Notes: generated from the letters alone by a model not told the origin. Positions 28,390 through 40,774 are shown, counted from the stretch's first letter. The stretch is DNA of 64,000 nucleotides from Trametes villosa (GCA_002964805.2 PUDQ02000032.1:558001-622000), one strand, 5' to 3'. Numbers and translations are program-made.

Positions 28390-29537
28390 ATGAAGTGCTT
28401 TACCTCCTTCGCCGCTCTCCTCGCTCTCGTCCCCGCCTTCGTGCAGGCTTCGCCTCTGGTAAATTTTTCCCTCTTCTCACACACCCGCTGCGGTCACTGA
28501 CCTGATCGACAGGAGGCGCGCGCTGCCGTCGCTTCGTCGGGCTCTACCACGACGGGCGGTGATCCCCAGAAGTCGCTCAGTACGTTCTTGGCTATCCCCA
28601 TATTGGGAACAGTCCGCTAAACCCTTGCTGTGCACTTCAGCGCTCGTCCAGTCTGTCATCGCCACCGGCTTCGCGGACGATGGCCAGGACCAGCCCACGG
28701 CCGGCCAGGTGCCCTCGCTCACGTCGACGAACAACTTCATCAACTTCTGCGCGACGGTCCCGAACCTGCCCATCACCAACGGCAAGCAGATCAAGACCGG
28801 CTCCTGCAACCCCGCGCCGATGGGTGTGATCGCGTCCACCGCGAACATGCCCTCGTCCAAGTTCGTCTTCCCCAAGAACGGCGCGACGATCCCCGCGAAC
28901 AAGGACTTCACGATCCAGATGGCGATCTCGCACCTCGAGACCGGCCACTTCACGAACGCGCAGGAGAACTACTTCGCCGCGCCGCAGGTCGTGAACGCGC
29001 AGGGCGACATCCAGGGCCACTCGCACGTCGTCGTCGACAAGCTCACCTCGCTCGACCAGACCACGCCGACCGACCCCCTGAACGGCTTTGTCTTCTTCAA
29101 GGGCCTCAACGACCCCGCCGCGAACGGCGTCCTGTCCGCTGTCGTCACCGGCGGTCTCCCGGCTGGCACCTACCGTCTCGCGTCGATTAACTCGGCGGCG
29201 AACCACCAGCCCGCGCTCGTCGCCATCGCGCAGCACGGTTCCCTTGATGACATGGTCTACGTGAGTGCCCACCGCTATCTCCGCTGATCTCCATTTACTG
29301 ACTGCTCCTTCGCAGTTCACCGTCTCGGACTCCGGCGCCGCTGCTCCCCCGGCGTCCAGCGCTGCCGCGCCCGCCGCGACTGCCACCGTCGGCGCCATTA
29401 AGGGCTCCAACACCGGCAAGACCCCCGGCCAGCAGGGCGGCTTCTCCGGCGGCAAGCAGCAGGCGCCCCCGTCCGCGAACAAGCCCTCCAACGGCTTCGG
29501 CCGCGGCGGCTTCCGCAACGGCCGCCGTGCGCTCTGA
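28390..29537 (+). CDS. Secreted protein of a conserved basidiomycete family, function unknown
   Basis: Exons 28390-28458, 28513-28579, 28641-29260 and 29316-29537 give 325 residues. Exon 1 encodes a classical signal peptide: a basic start, then FAALLALVPAFVQA and a likely cut near residue 20. The core contains SLTSTNNFINFCATVPNLPI, SCNPAPMGVIAS, QENYFAAPQVVNAQGDIQGH and AIAQHGSLDDMVYFTV. I recognise these as conserved in a group of extracellular basidiomycete proteins that is sometimes mislabelled as ribosomal protein S17; nothing here resembles a ribosomal protein. The tail is Ala/Ser-rich, then Gly/Arg-rich. No catalytic motif is evident. Strong use of C-ending codons suggests high expression. 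Confidence 0.85.
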
Positions 29538-30130
29538 GCGCGCCCCCTCGTTCCCTCCCTCTCGGCGCCGCTCATAAATCCTAATTCCATCGCGTCGGGA
29601 GGCGGGCGGGTTGTTCTCGGGTTCGGTGATCGGTAGCCGGTGGTCGGTGTCTGCCCCCGCGTCGCTCGACGTGGCGCGGGACGGCGCGCTGCGCGGTCCG
29701 AGTTCTCGTTTTTTCATGGCTGTCATTCGTTGCCCATTGTTGTAGCATTCGCCCTTTACTTCTTTGCTTGTAGATTATGGTTAGTCGGCGCGCTGCTGTG
29801 CGGATCGACCGCGGCCGTCTCCCGAATAGACGGTATCTGGGTTCTGGGACCAACATCTTGTGTGCGTGTGATGCAAGCTCGACTATGTGCGAAGGCCAGG
29901 TAGTTGGGTCGCTTCGTTGCGTGATATGCCCGGGATGGCCCTTTCATGGCAACGACTCGTTCACGCTCCACAAATAGAGCATAAGTACGGTCGTATGGGC
30001 GACGCGGCTATATGGGGACTTAGGTTCGCTGTGTGGATGAGGGCATAGGTTGGATATATTTAGCACGAACGCTTCGCGGGAATCCACTTGCTTTCTGCGA
30101 TTCTTTATCAACGCACAGTACCTGAGTATA
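29538..30130. other. Spacer between secreted protein gene and tRNA-Asn
   Basis: 3' UTR of the secreted protein gene followed by AT-richer sequence leading into the tRNA gene. No gene seen. Confidence 0.5.
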
Positions 30131-30215
30131 TGCCCCATGGCTGAGTTGGTTACAGCGTCCGACTGTTACCTCAAAGCACATCGGAAGGTCGTGAGTTCGA
30201 GCCTCACTGGGGCAG
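30131..30215 (+). tRNA. tRNA-Asn (GTT) with 11-nt intron
   Basis: Folds as a full cloverleaf: acceptor arms TGCCCCA and TGGGGCA, D stem GCTG/CAGC, anticodon stem TCCGA/TCGGA, T stem GTGAG/CTCAC with TTCGAGC loop. The anticodon GTT is at 30165-30167. An 11-nt intron (30169-30179) sits one base 3' of the anticodon, the normal eukaryotic nuclear position. A second, inverted copy lies at 34764-34864. Confidence 0.92.
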
Positions 30216-30707
30216 AAGCTTTTTTGTCCAGACCTTGTGTCTGTCGTTCATCCCGGTCGGCTACGGGTCGTTCATCCCGGTCGGCTACGGGTCATCGGAA
30301 CTCATAGCATTGTAGCACGGCCGGCGTGCATGCGAACAAGTGAGCCGAACGGCGGCGCGCGAGTTTAATATCTGGAGGACCTCTACTGTGCAAACACTGG
30401 CGGGTATCCTCGAGTTTGCCCGCTTTCTTGGGGTAGTCTGGTTCACATACGGACCATGGCCCGCATTGGCCGCAATGCAGTAACGAGAATGTTAGAATCG
30501 AATAATGATACAGCAACTAGCAGCCCAAACAAATACACAGATACCCAAGAGGAGAGACTGACAAGCATATAGGTTACACGGAGTCCTTGCTGGCGGACTG
30601 GGGATTAGCGAAGAATAGGCGATGGCCGTTGTGGGGTATCGAGGGAGGGGTTTACACGACCTGAGCCATGCAGAGTGTTGCAAGTTATGGCCGTCAGTTT
30701 GGGTTCG
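30216..30707. other. Spacer between tRNA-Asn and Sel1-repeat gene
   Basis: About 490 bases with the tandem 24-bp repeat near its left end and the presumed 3' UTR of the Sel1-repeat gene at its right end. No gene is supported. Confidence 0.5.
30246..30293. repeat. Perfect tandem duplication of a 24-bp unit
   Basis: The unit GTTCATCCCGGTCGGCTACG plus GGTC occurs twice head to tail without mismatch, 30 bases downstream of the tRNA-Asn gene. Only two copies are present, with no spacer, so this is a recent local duplication rather than an array. Confidence 0.9.
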
Positions 30708-32490
30708 TCACTGGTACTTGTCCTTGTATATCCAGGCGAGCCCGATGTCGCTCACACCCTGTGCGACCTGCATTGTGATACCGTGTGCTCATATCAGTTA
30801 TGCGTGCTGGAGGAGAGAACGAGGAATGTCACGCACCGCTGCACGATACCACTTGGCGGACTCGCGCTTGTCCTTCTTGCAGCCCTTGCCATTCAGAAGG
30901 CAAAACGCGAGCTCCTGTTGAGCGTCCGGATCCCCAAGGCGCGCTGCGACGCGAAAGTATTGCTGCGTGCCGAGTTGGCGTACGTTAGTCCATCAGCAAT
31001 TCGGGGGCCAAAAGATGGACAAACTGACCACGGCCATCTCCTTGTCCTTCTCCGCGCCCCATCCGTGGAAGAAGCTCTGCCCGACTTCATAGATTGCGAG
31101 CACGAGTTCGGACTGGCAGTAACGTACCGTTAGCAACCCCCGCCACGATCACGATCACGCGCAAACTCACCTTTACAGCACCCATGTCTGCGCCCTGCTT
31201 CCCCTTCTCCAGATCCGTGACCGCGAGCTCCGCAGCGCGCCGCAACCACCGGAAGCCCGCGACCTCGCTCTTCGCGCACCCCCACCCATGTCTTTGCGCG
31301 AGCCCCCACATGAGCATGCCAACGCCGCACCCGCCGTTGAGGGTCGCGGACTTCTCGAACGCACGTGCGGACTCCTCGAGCCGGTTCGCGAGATGGTGCT
31401 GGATGCCGACCTGGAGAAAGTCTTGCGGCGTCTTCGGGTCGGTGAGGTTCGGCGCCTCGCCCTTCGCCGGCGTGTGCGACGAGGGTGGCCGAGCGGAGGG
31501 AGGCCCGGAGGGAGGGGCGCGGGCGGAGGGGGGCGGGAACCCTGGTGTTGGTGGCTGCGAGCCGGCGGTCGGGGTTGGGGGAAGCTCGTAGTACGAGTAC
31601 TCGGAGTACACGCTATTCGAGGATGTAACTCTCGGACTCAAGCCGGGCGTTTGGAGACCTGGGGAAGATAGCGCGGGGGACGGGAGCGGTTGCCCATGGG
31701 ATAGGGACGCCGGGGACACGGGACGGGATCCCTGCCCCCCTGGCGAGCTCGGACCCATGAACGGGCTGGCCCCTGGCGAATGCAATGGCGAGTGCGGACT
31801 CCGCGCGTTCCTCATGAGCACCTCGCGCTTCCTGTCCACATCCTCCGCAGGCAGCCCGGGTCGCGAGAAGTTGACGGTCCCGCTCGGCACGCGCGACGGC
31901 ACCCTCCCTCCGCCTCCTGCAGGGACCTGCGCCCACTGCGGCTGTTCCGGTTCCTCCGACACGACCACCGTGGGTAGCGCAGGCACGCCCTCTTGAGATG
32001 AGTACGCGGACCCTCGGGGCGGATCAACGTTCGACGCGCGCCAGGTGTCGCGGTACCTGGCGGTGATGTCGTCGATGTCATAGTCGGACGAACGCACCGA
32101 CTCGTGTCCATGATGTTGTTGCCCAAAGTACTCCTGCCCATGCTGCTGCGGTGGCTCCTGGTGCGACGGCGGGCGGGACGTCTGCGTGCTCGATGGGGAA
32201 GAGGGCACGGTGCCCGTCCCGGAGCGGCCGTCCCATGAGAAGGTGCGCATGCTCGCGTCGTCGTAGTACGACGACGCGGTTGCGGTCGACGAGCGGAACT
32301 GCGTGTGCAGCAGCGGGGACGGGGGCGCGCTGTTCCCCGCCGAGCGCGGCGGCGTCAGGGGCTCTAGGTTGGCGGGGCGGTGGGCGGGCGGACGCCGCTC
32401 GGACGTGCGGCGGATGAGCGTACCGAGCGGGGACGAGTCGTGCACGTTCGGCGCGAGCTGCTGGGGGCCCCGGGCGGCGAACTCAGACAT
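30708..32490 (-). CDS. Sel1-repeat (HCP-like) protein, Dsf2-type
   Basis: Exons 32490-31171, 31112-31029, 30962-30837 and 30767-30708 give 529 residues. The first 330 or so residues are disordered and rich in Ser, Pro and Gln, with many SP and PP motifs that could be proline-directed phosphorylation sites. From DPKTPQDFLQVGIQHHLANR on, tetratricopeptide-like Sel1 repeats follow: SARAFEKSATLNGGCGVGML, WGCAKSEVAGFRWLRRAAEL, VQYFRVAARLGDPDAQQELA and CKKDKRESAKWYRAAV, ending GLAWIYKDKYQ. This plan matches yeast Dsf2/Skt5-like cytosolic adaptors and the fungal HCP-like proteins; a scaffolding role is likely but the partner is unknown. Confidence 0.82.
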
Positions 32491-32867
32491 CGTGCGGAGG
32501 ACGTGTAGCTGGTAGATGCAGGATCGAGCTATCGACGGTGGTGGTTAAAGGACAACCCATCATTTCCTCGTCCCGGTCGTCGCCAAGCGGCACAGAAGAT
32601 CTCGCCGCCGACGGCCATCGCCAACATTACACATCGGCGCAAACAATGACATCTGCAGTACAGTAGAGTACAGCCAACCGGCCTCCAGCCGGACAAAGGT
32701 CCAAACTCATTCAAGAGATCATACCGAGCGCTTCGTCCAAACCGGAAAGGCCGGGAACTGCGCAGCGTGGCGTTCCATCTCGACGGCGTTCGGGATGCGA
32801 AAGCAGAGGGCACATCGTATTACGGGGGTGTCTACAGATAGTGAGGTAGGTGCAGTACTCGACACGT
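32491..32867. other. Spacer upstream of the Sel1-repeat gene
   Basis: Between the Sel1-repeat start (-) and the mL38 stop (-); promoter of the former and 3' UTR of the latter. No gene seen. Confidence 0.5.
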
Positions 32868-34354
32868 CTAGAGGTACTTTTTCGTCCGCTTGAGGTCCGC
32901 GTACGGGTCCGGCCGCGGCATCTTGCCAAACCGCGGCTCCTCCTTCTCTGTAACGCGACGAGCACATCAGCGCAACTCCTGGGATCAGCGGGCGATGAAG
33001 CTTACTGAGCGTGTGCTGGTAAATGTGCGAGACGGTCTCGTCCCACTCTTCACGCCACATGTGCGCTCCGCCCCCGCGAGCGCCGTCGAACCCGTACTGC
33101 TGAGCGAAGGCGCGGAAGTCGAAACCGAGCCGGTCGGACTCCGCAAACACCGGGATGTCGATCGACTCCGTGGCAGATGCCTGCGGGAGCATGAGGAGAA
33201 CGTAGCGGTGGTAGGGCGTGCCGCGCTGCGGGTGGGGAGGGACGTAAGGCGTATGCGTGTCGAGCGGGACAGTCGGGGTAGTGGTGAAGGCAGACAAGGG
33301 AACGTTAGGCCTGGATTGTGAAGACTTAGAAACGAGCCGTGAATAGACACGAGAAACACTCACTGCAGCCAGTGGAGATAGGTCGTGAATGACCGAGTCT
33401 CTGGGTTGGGGACGTCCAAATCCACCATGAGCAGGGTGTACAGGCGCGTGTCTGTGTGGAAGAGCGTCATAGACAACTGCGGTGGTCTCCGGGTCTATAC
33501 ATTCGCGTTGAGGCAGATTCTTGGCAGTCTGCGAGTGAAAGGCATACCTGCTCTGGGTACAGGAAGAGACCAGGCTCAACCTGCTTCAGCTTACGCTTGA
33601 CACGCGTGCGGAGGTAGTTGCTGTCCGGGGGAGCCTCGGCATACTTGATGCGCAGGTCGAAGGAAGGCTTCAGCACGGGCAGCATGTCCGGCACGACGTT
33701 CATTTGGTAGATACGTTCCATCTGGAAACGTAGTGAGCAGCTACACAACTGAAGCAGAGAACGTGGTAACACATACCAGCAGGTCCAGGTCGCCCTCTTC
33801 CCTCCATTGCTGCTCAACCAAATGCCTATGGATGGGCTGGCTCATATCCGCTGTACACCGTTAGCACCACAGCATGTTAGCACATATGCGACGTAGTGCT
33901 CACCCAAGCCACTCCGCGCCTTCCACCGCACGTCCGGCAAGTTGACCTCGCTCTGGATCTCCATAATCCCAATCTGCTCCCTCAGCTCCTGCAGCGCCGC
34001 CTCGTCCCGCTCGCCCGCCGGCTTCTTCTCCTCCGCCTCCACGGCCGCACGCAGCTGCTCGAGCTTCGTGCGCATGAACGTCGCGTCCTTCAGCACGTAG
34101 CGCAGCGCGTAGTCGTACGCGGGCTCGACGCCCTTCGCAATGGGGCGGCACCACTCGCGCGGGCCCTTCGCCGCCTTCTGTCGTCCTCCAGCACTCCCCT
34201 TCTGCTGCTGGCCGCTGGACTTCGCTGTCACCGACGGTGCCGGTGCAGGCGGCGGGGCGTCGGCCTGCGGGTGCGCGGTTGCCTCGAGGGTCGCATTTCC
34301 GCGTATACTCGCGAGCCTAGGAGTAAAGCGGGGCAGACGACGCAGAGCAAACAT
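32868..34354 (-). CDS. MRPL35: Mitochondrial large ribosomal subunit protein mL38 (PEBP fold)
   Basis: Component of the mitochondrial 54S subunit; yeast Mrpl35. Exons 34354-33904, 33850-33777, 33721-33548, 33494-33364, 33310-33006 and 32947-32868 give 404 residues. The N-terminus (MFALRRLPRFTPRLASIRG) is basic and free of acidic residues, as in a mitochondrial targeting signal. The central VEPGLFLYPEQ leads into a phosphatidylethanolamine-binding-protein fold: LYTLLMVDLDVPNPETRSF, YLHWLQPNVPLS, RGTPYHRYVLLMLPQ. Splice junctions are fixed by this conserved core. Ends with a basic KKYL tail. Confidence 0.88.
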
Positions 34355-34763
34355 GGTAGTACTGGCCGAACCTGCGCACGAATTCTGAAATTGTGGGCTA
34401 GCGGCTACGCGCTGGTGCAAGTCCCGATTTGGCAGGTGTTGTGGTACCTCGGGAGGCCTGACCCCCCTCGCATAGATTGAACACACTGTCAGCTGATTGA
34501 AACCCCCAAAGCAGCTCTCTTGTTTGCAGTAAAAAGTCACATCTGGACTCTGACTCGTTTCATCAGCGAGGTCAATATGACGGGAAGAACAGATATATGT
34601 AGTCCGTCATAGAAGAGTTCGTGCGCTCACCTTTCTTAAGATTTGAGCTTAGCGGTGTCATAACAAAGCAACCTGTACGGCTCACTATATATACAGCAAA
34701 CAGTGATGATCACAACCATAGAAGATATAGCTTGCCGCGCACAGGACCGGACCAAAAAGGTTC
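34355..34763. other. Upstream region of the mL38 gene, to tRNA-Asn
   Basis: AT-richer than its surroundings. Contains a CTCACTATATATACAG segment near 34680-34695 that could act as a promoter for transcription to either side. No gene seen. Confidence 0.4.
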
Positions 34764-34864
34764 CTGCCCCAGTGAGGCTCGAACTCACGACCTTCCGATT
34801 AGCTTCGATATCCTATGAGACGCTCGTAACAGTCGGACGCTGTAACCAACTCAGCCATGGGGCA
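34764..34864 (-). tRNA. tRNA-Asn (GTT) with 27-nt intron
   Basis: The mature part is identical to the tRNA-Asn at 30131-30215, including acceptor arms, D and T arms and the GTT anticodon. The intron (34800-34826) is 27 nt and unrelated in sequence to the 11-nt intron of the other copy. The gene is inverted relative to it. Confidence 0.92.
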
Positions 34865-35271
34865 TGGAGGAGCCCCCGAATGTAGGCGTCTAATCCAAGG
34901 TGGCAGTGCTACGATAGGCGGTGACACAGCGTGACTGACCGCGCAGACTCTGCGGAAGCTCACTTTCGCACCGTCCTTGGGGGGAAGTGACGCAAAATAA
35001 GCATGAGATACATGTCCAAGGCCAGTCATTTTGAACGTGCAATCCGCCGTCGAAACACGTTGAAATACGCATGAACGGAGCGAAAGTGCCTAGAAACTGG
35101 GCGTTTGTGTCACGTGTGAAGCGCGTTTGCGAAGATGGCAGGTCGCGTTTGGTGTTGAACGCGTTGACACGAACCGCCACGACGCGAGCCACCCTCGCCC
35201 TCCTCCTCTTTCCCCAGTCTACCACACTCTCACCCTGACTGGTCCCGCGACTACACGAACCCTCAAGCACG
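34865..35271. promoter_or_regulatory. Upstream region of topoisomerase II gene
   Basis: About 400 bases between the 5' end of tRNA-Asn (-) and the TOP2 start. It contains a GCGTTTGC / GCGTTGACACG cluster near 35120-35170 and a C/T tract at 35190-35240. An ACGCGT cell-cycle (MluI) box was looked for and not found. No gene seen. Confidence 0.4.
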
Positions 35272-38200
35272 ATGAGTTCCTCGGAAGAGAACTTCGACCT
35301 CGACGTCTCGGGCTCGGAGTCCGACGGCTACGCGCCCGCACCCAAGAAGAAGGCACCTGCGAAGAAGCCTGTATCCAAGGCTGCACCGAAGGCTGTTCCA
35401 AAGGCTGCTGCGAAGCCCAAGGCTCCCAAGAAGAAGGTGCTCTCAGACAAGAACGACAACGCGGACAGTGATGAGGACGCGGACCCCATGGACGAGGACC
35501 CTGCATCTGCGGTCGCGCCTCAGGCGGGACCGTCAGCGCCCACAAACGCGAAAAAGAAGTCCGCATCGGAGATGTACACCAAGGTGCGTGCATATATGCG
35601 GCTAAGACGCGTCAAAATGTGACATTACGCCCCCTAGCTCTCCCAACTCGAGCATATCCTGAAGCGTCCCGACTCGTACATCGGGAGCGTCGAGACGATC
35701 ACACAAATGATGTGGACGTGGGACTCGGAGAACAAGCGCATGGTGCACCGTGAAATCAAATACGTCCCAGGCTTCTTTAAGATTGTGGACGAAATCTTGG
35801 TTAACGCGGCGGACAACAAGGTGAGTAGCAGTGGTCTTAGCATATATGCTGTGTCCGGCGCGTGCTAGGTGTCCTGGACGCGGCGAAGAATCACTGAGCT
35901 CGTGTGGCGAGAATAGTGTAACTTACGCATATGTTGCGCAGATCAATGACGCTAGCATGGACACTATCAAGGTGACCATTGACGTCGAGAACAACACAAT
36001 CTCCGTGTACAACAACGGGCGCGGTATTCCCATTGAGATGCACTCGAAGGAGAAGATGTACATCCCCGAGCTCATCTTCGGTCACCTGCTCTCTTCTTCG
36101 AATTACGACGACGACGAGAAGAAGCTCACCGGTGGTCGTAACGGCTACGGTGCCAAGCTCGCGAACATCTACTCTACGGAATTCACCGTCGACACCGCCG
36201 ACAAGAACTCCTCCCAGAAGTACTCCCAGACGTGGACGGACAACATGAGCAAAATGGGCAAGGCGAAGATCACGAAGAACGGGCGCGGGGAGGAGTACAC
36301 TCGCGTGACGTTCAAGCCCGACCTGAAGCGGTTCGGGATGGAGTCCATCGACGAGGACACCGTGTCGCTGCTCAAGAAGCGCGTACACGATCTTGCCGGC
36401 ACGGTCAAGGACGTCAAGGTGTTCCTGAACGACGAGCGACTGAAGATCAAGAACTTCAAGCAATACGTCGAGCTCTTCATCAACTCCGCAGCGCAAGAGG
36501 CGGCAGATGCGTCGGGAGGCGCCGCCCAGGCGAAGCCCACCGTCATCTACGAGCCGGTCGGGACGCGTTGGGAGGTCGCATTCGCCGTCTCCGACGGGTC
36601 CTTCCAGCAGGTCTCGTTCGCAAACTCCATCTCGACGTCGAAGGGCGGCACACACGTCAACTACATCGCTGACCAGCTCGCGAAGGCCCTCATCACCTCT
36701 ATTTCCAAGAAGAACAAAGCGGCGACGATCAAGCCCGCGCAGATCAAGAACCACATGTGGATCTTCGTGAACGCGCTCATCGAGAACCCCACGTTCGACA
36801 GTCAGACGAAGGAGACGCTGACGCTCCCCGCGAGCAAGTTCGGCACCCGGCCAACACTGTCGGAAGACTTCATGAAGAAGGGTATGCGGTCTCCTGACTG
36901 TTTAACGGGCGTACGCTTATGTCCATCATGTAGTCGCCAAGTCTTCCATCGTCGACCACGTCCTGAACTGGGCGAAGTTCAAGGCTGACCAGCAGTTGAA
37001 GAAGACCGACGGTAGCCGCCGTACGCGGTATGTTTCTACTCCCATATCGCTCAACGTCCCGCTCACAGCCACCCAGGTTGACCGGGATGACGAAACTATC
37101 GGACGCGAACAACGCCGGGACGCGTAAAGCGGGGGACTGTACCCTGATCCTGACTGAGGGTGACTCCGCCAGGGCGTTGGCGATTGCGGGTCTCGGTGTC
37201 GTCGGGCGCGACAACTTCGGTGTCTTCCCGCTGCGTGGAAAGCTGCTGAACGTCCGCGACGCGAAGCACGACCAGATCATGAAGAACGAGGAGATCCAGA
37301 ACATCAAGAAGATTATGGGCTTGCAGCACAACAAGGAGTACACGGATATCAACTCCCTGCGCTACGGCCGGTTGATGCTTATGACGGATCAGGTATAGTG
37401 ACTACTTCCGCAGCGAGGGTTGGGCTGAACGTCTCATACGTTACTAGGATCACGACGGTTCACATATCAAGGGTCTCCTCATTAACTATCTCGACCACTT
37501 CTACCCTTCACTGCTGAAGATCCCCAAGTTCCTCGTCGAGTTCATCACGCCTGTCGTTCGTGTAAGTAGCCGAGTTTCTCTCGGTCGCGTGCGTCCTCAT
37601 TCGGTTTGTAGGTATGGAAAGGCAAGACCATCATCAACTTCTACACGATTCCGGAGTACGAGATGTGGTTGGAAGACACGCCTGACTCGCACAAATGGGA
37701 GCACAAGTACTTCAAGGTGCGCAGTGTGTGCGGTGTGCCTTACCCGCTTGACTAAACGGCTTGCAGGGTCTCGGTACCAGCAAGGACGAGGACGCTCGCG
37801 ACTACTTCAGGGACATGAAGCGGCACATGATCCCGTTTTCCACCCAGCAAGACGGCGACCGCGAGCTCATCGAGCTAGCGTTCAGCAAGAAGAAGGCAGA
37901 TGACCGGAAGGAATGGCTGCGTCAGTTCAAGGCATGTATTGGTCTGGTGTCGCGAAATCCGCTTGTGTGCTCACGCCGTACTGTTAGCCCGGCACGTACC
38001 TCGATCACACCCAGCGGGAGATCCCTCTGTCGGACTTCATCAACCGCGAGCTCATCCTTTTCTCGATGGCGGATAACATCCGTTCCATCCCGTCCGTATC
38101 CGATGGTCTGAAGCCCGGTCAACGGAAGGTCATCTGGTCTTGCTTCAAGCGCAACCTCAAGCGGGAAATCAAGGTAAGCTGGCACTACGGAACGTCCCCA

Positions 38201-40774
38201 TGATTATCAAGGCACGTACTCATCCCGCGACGCCCAGGTCGCCCAACTCGTCGGTTACGTATCCGAGGTTTCCGCCTACCACCACGGCGAAGCAAGCTTG
38301 ATGGCCACCATCATCAACCTCGCGCAGGACTACGTCGGTAGCAACAACATGAATTTGCTCATGCCGAACGGTCAATTCGGTACCCGCGATGTGGGTGGTA
38401 AGGACCACGCCGCGGCTCGTTATATCTTCACCGAGCTCGCGCCGGTCATCCGCAACGTGCTGCACCCGGCCGACGATGCGGTCCTCACGTACCAGCAGGA
38501 CGACGGCAGGACGGTAGAACCCGAGTTCTACATGCCCGTCATCCCGCTTGTCCTCGTCAACGGCGCTGAGGGTATCGGCACTGGTACGTCGACAGTTTCC
38601 TCGCAAAGCACGCTGTCTTTGACGCGCGTATTCAGGCTGGAGTACCTCCGTCCCGAGCTTCAACCCCGAGGACATCGTCGCGAACATCCGTCGTCTCATG
38701 GACGGAGAGGAGCAGGTCCCTATGCTCCCCTGGTGGCGCGGCTTCTCGGGCGCGATCAAGAAGGTTGGGGACAACAAGTATGACGTTCTGGGCACGGTCA
38801 CCAAGGTGGACGACTTGACGGTCGAGATCACCGAGCTGCCCATCCACAAGTGGACGCAGAGCTTCAAGGCCGAGCTCGAGGTGATGTGCGGTGAGAAGGG
38901 CGACGGACCCGTCAAGGTAAGCGCAGTGCATGCTCCTAGCCTACGCATATACTCACCGAACTGCTCCCTCATAGGACTACAAAGAGTACCACAACAACAT
39001 GAACGTCCACTTCGTCGTCACGATGACCGAGAAGGGGATGGAGCAGGCGGAGAAGCAGGGCTTCCACGAGTTCTTCAAACTGACGACGAAGGTCAACACC
39101 GGCAACATGGTCTGCTTCGACTTCGACAGCAAGATCAAGAAGTACAACTCGGCGGAGGAGATCATCGAGGACTTCTACCCGCGGCGCCTCGCGTACTACC
39201 AGAAGCGCAAGGTACGTTTCTCCTGCCTCCCGCTTTACGGCGTTGCACATGTGCTGACCATACACGCAGGACTTCTTGGCGAACGAGCTTCAGACGCAGC
39301 TCGATCGCTTGAACAACCAGGCTCGCTTCATCAAGATGATCATCGACAAGGAGCTCATCATCAACAACCGGAAGAAGGTCGACATCGTCGCCGAGCTCCG
39401 CAAGAAGCAGTTCCGCCCCTTCCCCAAGGTGGTCAAGGCCAAGGTCCACGGCGAACTCGAGGATGTGGTCGAGGAAGACGATGGCAGCGACTTCGAGGGC
39501 AACGTCACCGATTACGACTACCTCTTGGGCATGGCTATCTGGAGCTTGACGAAGGAGAAGGTCAGTAACTTGTTTTCACGACCGACGTCGCGCAGTTGCT
39601 GACACCGTTGGTGCACACAGATCGACAAGCTCCTCCAGCAGGCCTCTGAGAAGGAGGCTGAGCTCCTGAGGCTGCTTGAGCTTACGCCCATCCAGATCTG
39701 GCAGACGGATCTCGACGCCTTCCTCGAGCAGTGGAAGGTAAGGGCTACATCGCTCCGATATTGGACGCCTGCTCACCCGCGTTCCGACAGGTCACCTGCC
39801 TGGACTGGGAGGCGAAGCTCTGTGCCGCAGAGGGCGACGGCGCCGCAAAGAAGGGCAAGAAGAAGAACGCCAAGCTCCCCTTCGCCCAGGCCAAGAAGCC
39901 CAAGGCGGAAGAGGACGACGACTTCAAGCCAGGGAAGGCCACCGCGAAGCCGCGGAAGGCGTCCGAGTCGAAGAAGCCCACCGCCGCCGTGCCTTCCGGC
40001 TCGAACGTAGCCTTGAAGAAGTCCGGTGATGACGATGACGACGACGTTCCTCCACCACCACCACCGAAGAAGCGCGCCGCCCCGGCTAAGAAGGTCGTCA
40101 CGAAGATCGAGTCGGACTCGGATGTGGAGATGGTCGACGCCCCGCCCCCCAAGCCTGCGCCAAAGAAGAAGGCACCAGTGAAAGCTGGGTCCGATTCTGA
40201 GTTCGAGACGCCACCGTCGTCGAAAGACAAGGGCAAGGGCAAAGCCAAGAACGGATCTGCTACCAAGCGGAAGACGTGAGTACTCCTGCGCCTTCACGCC
40301 TTCGCCGTGTATTGACGCCACGCTTGCAGGCCGGACGTCGAGATCGACAGCGACGAGGACATGTACATCAAGCCCGCACCAAAGAAGAAGAAGGCGACGC
40401 AGTCTCCGCCGGATGACGACGACGACTCGATCATGGAGGTCGATGCTCCGGCGCAGAAGAACGGCAAGCAGGCAGCGATAACGGACTTCCTCGGCAAGGG
40501 CGCACCTCCTGCAGCGAAGAAGCCCGCGGCTCGCAAGGTGTCGTCGAGCAGTCAGGCTGCGAAGAGCAAGCCCGCTCCGCCCGTGAAGAAGGCCGCAGCG
40601 AAGAAGGCGGTGGTGTCGGAAGACGACTTCTCAGACGACGAGGTCGTGCCCGCGCCTCCAAAGGCGCGAGCCGAGGCGCCCAAGCGTGCGACAAGGGGCG
40701 TGGTGTCGAAATACGTCGAGATCACGTCCGGGGACGAGGACGACCAGGGCTCGGATTTCGAGGACTTCGACTAG
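35272..40774 (+). CDS. TOP2: DNA topoisomerase II
   Basis: ATP-dependent double-strand passage enzyme of the nucleus. Sixteen exons: 35272-35583, 35638-35820, 35942-36881, 36934-37027, 37077-37392, 37448-37561, 37612-37716, 37767-37931, 37988-38173, 38238-38583, 38636-38916, 38975-39211, 39270-39560, 39621-39737, 39791-40275 and 40330-40774, giving 1538 residues. After a Lys/Pro/Asp-rich N-terminal extension of about 100 residues come the GHKL ATPase (VDEILVNAADN, GRNGYGAKLANI), the TOPRIM domain (TEGDSARA, Glu537; DHDGSHIKG), and the cleavage domain with the active-site tyrosine in GGKDHAAARYIFTEL (Tyr867). The C-terminal region (about 1250-1538) is disordered, alternating lysine-rich and acidic serine stretches typical of nuclear localisation and phosphorylation. 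The intron at 37932-37987 starts with GC. Confidence 0.96.

Noticed and set aside
30246..30293. Short CRISPR array
   Set aside because: Only two head-to-tail units without spacers, in a eukaryotic genome.
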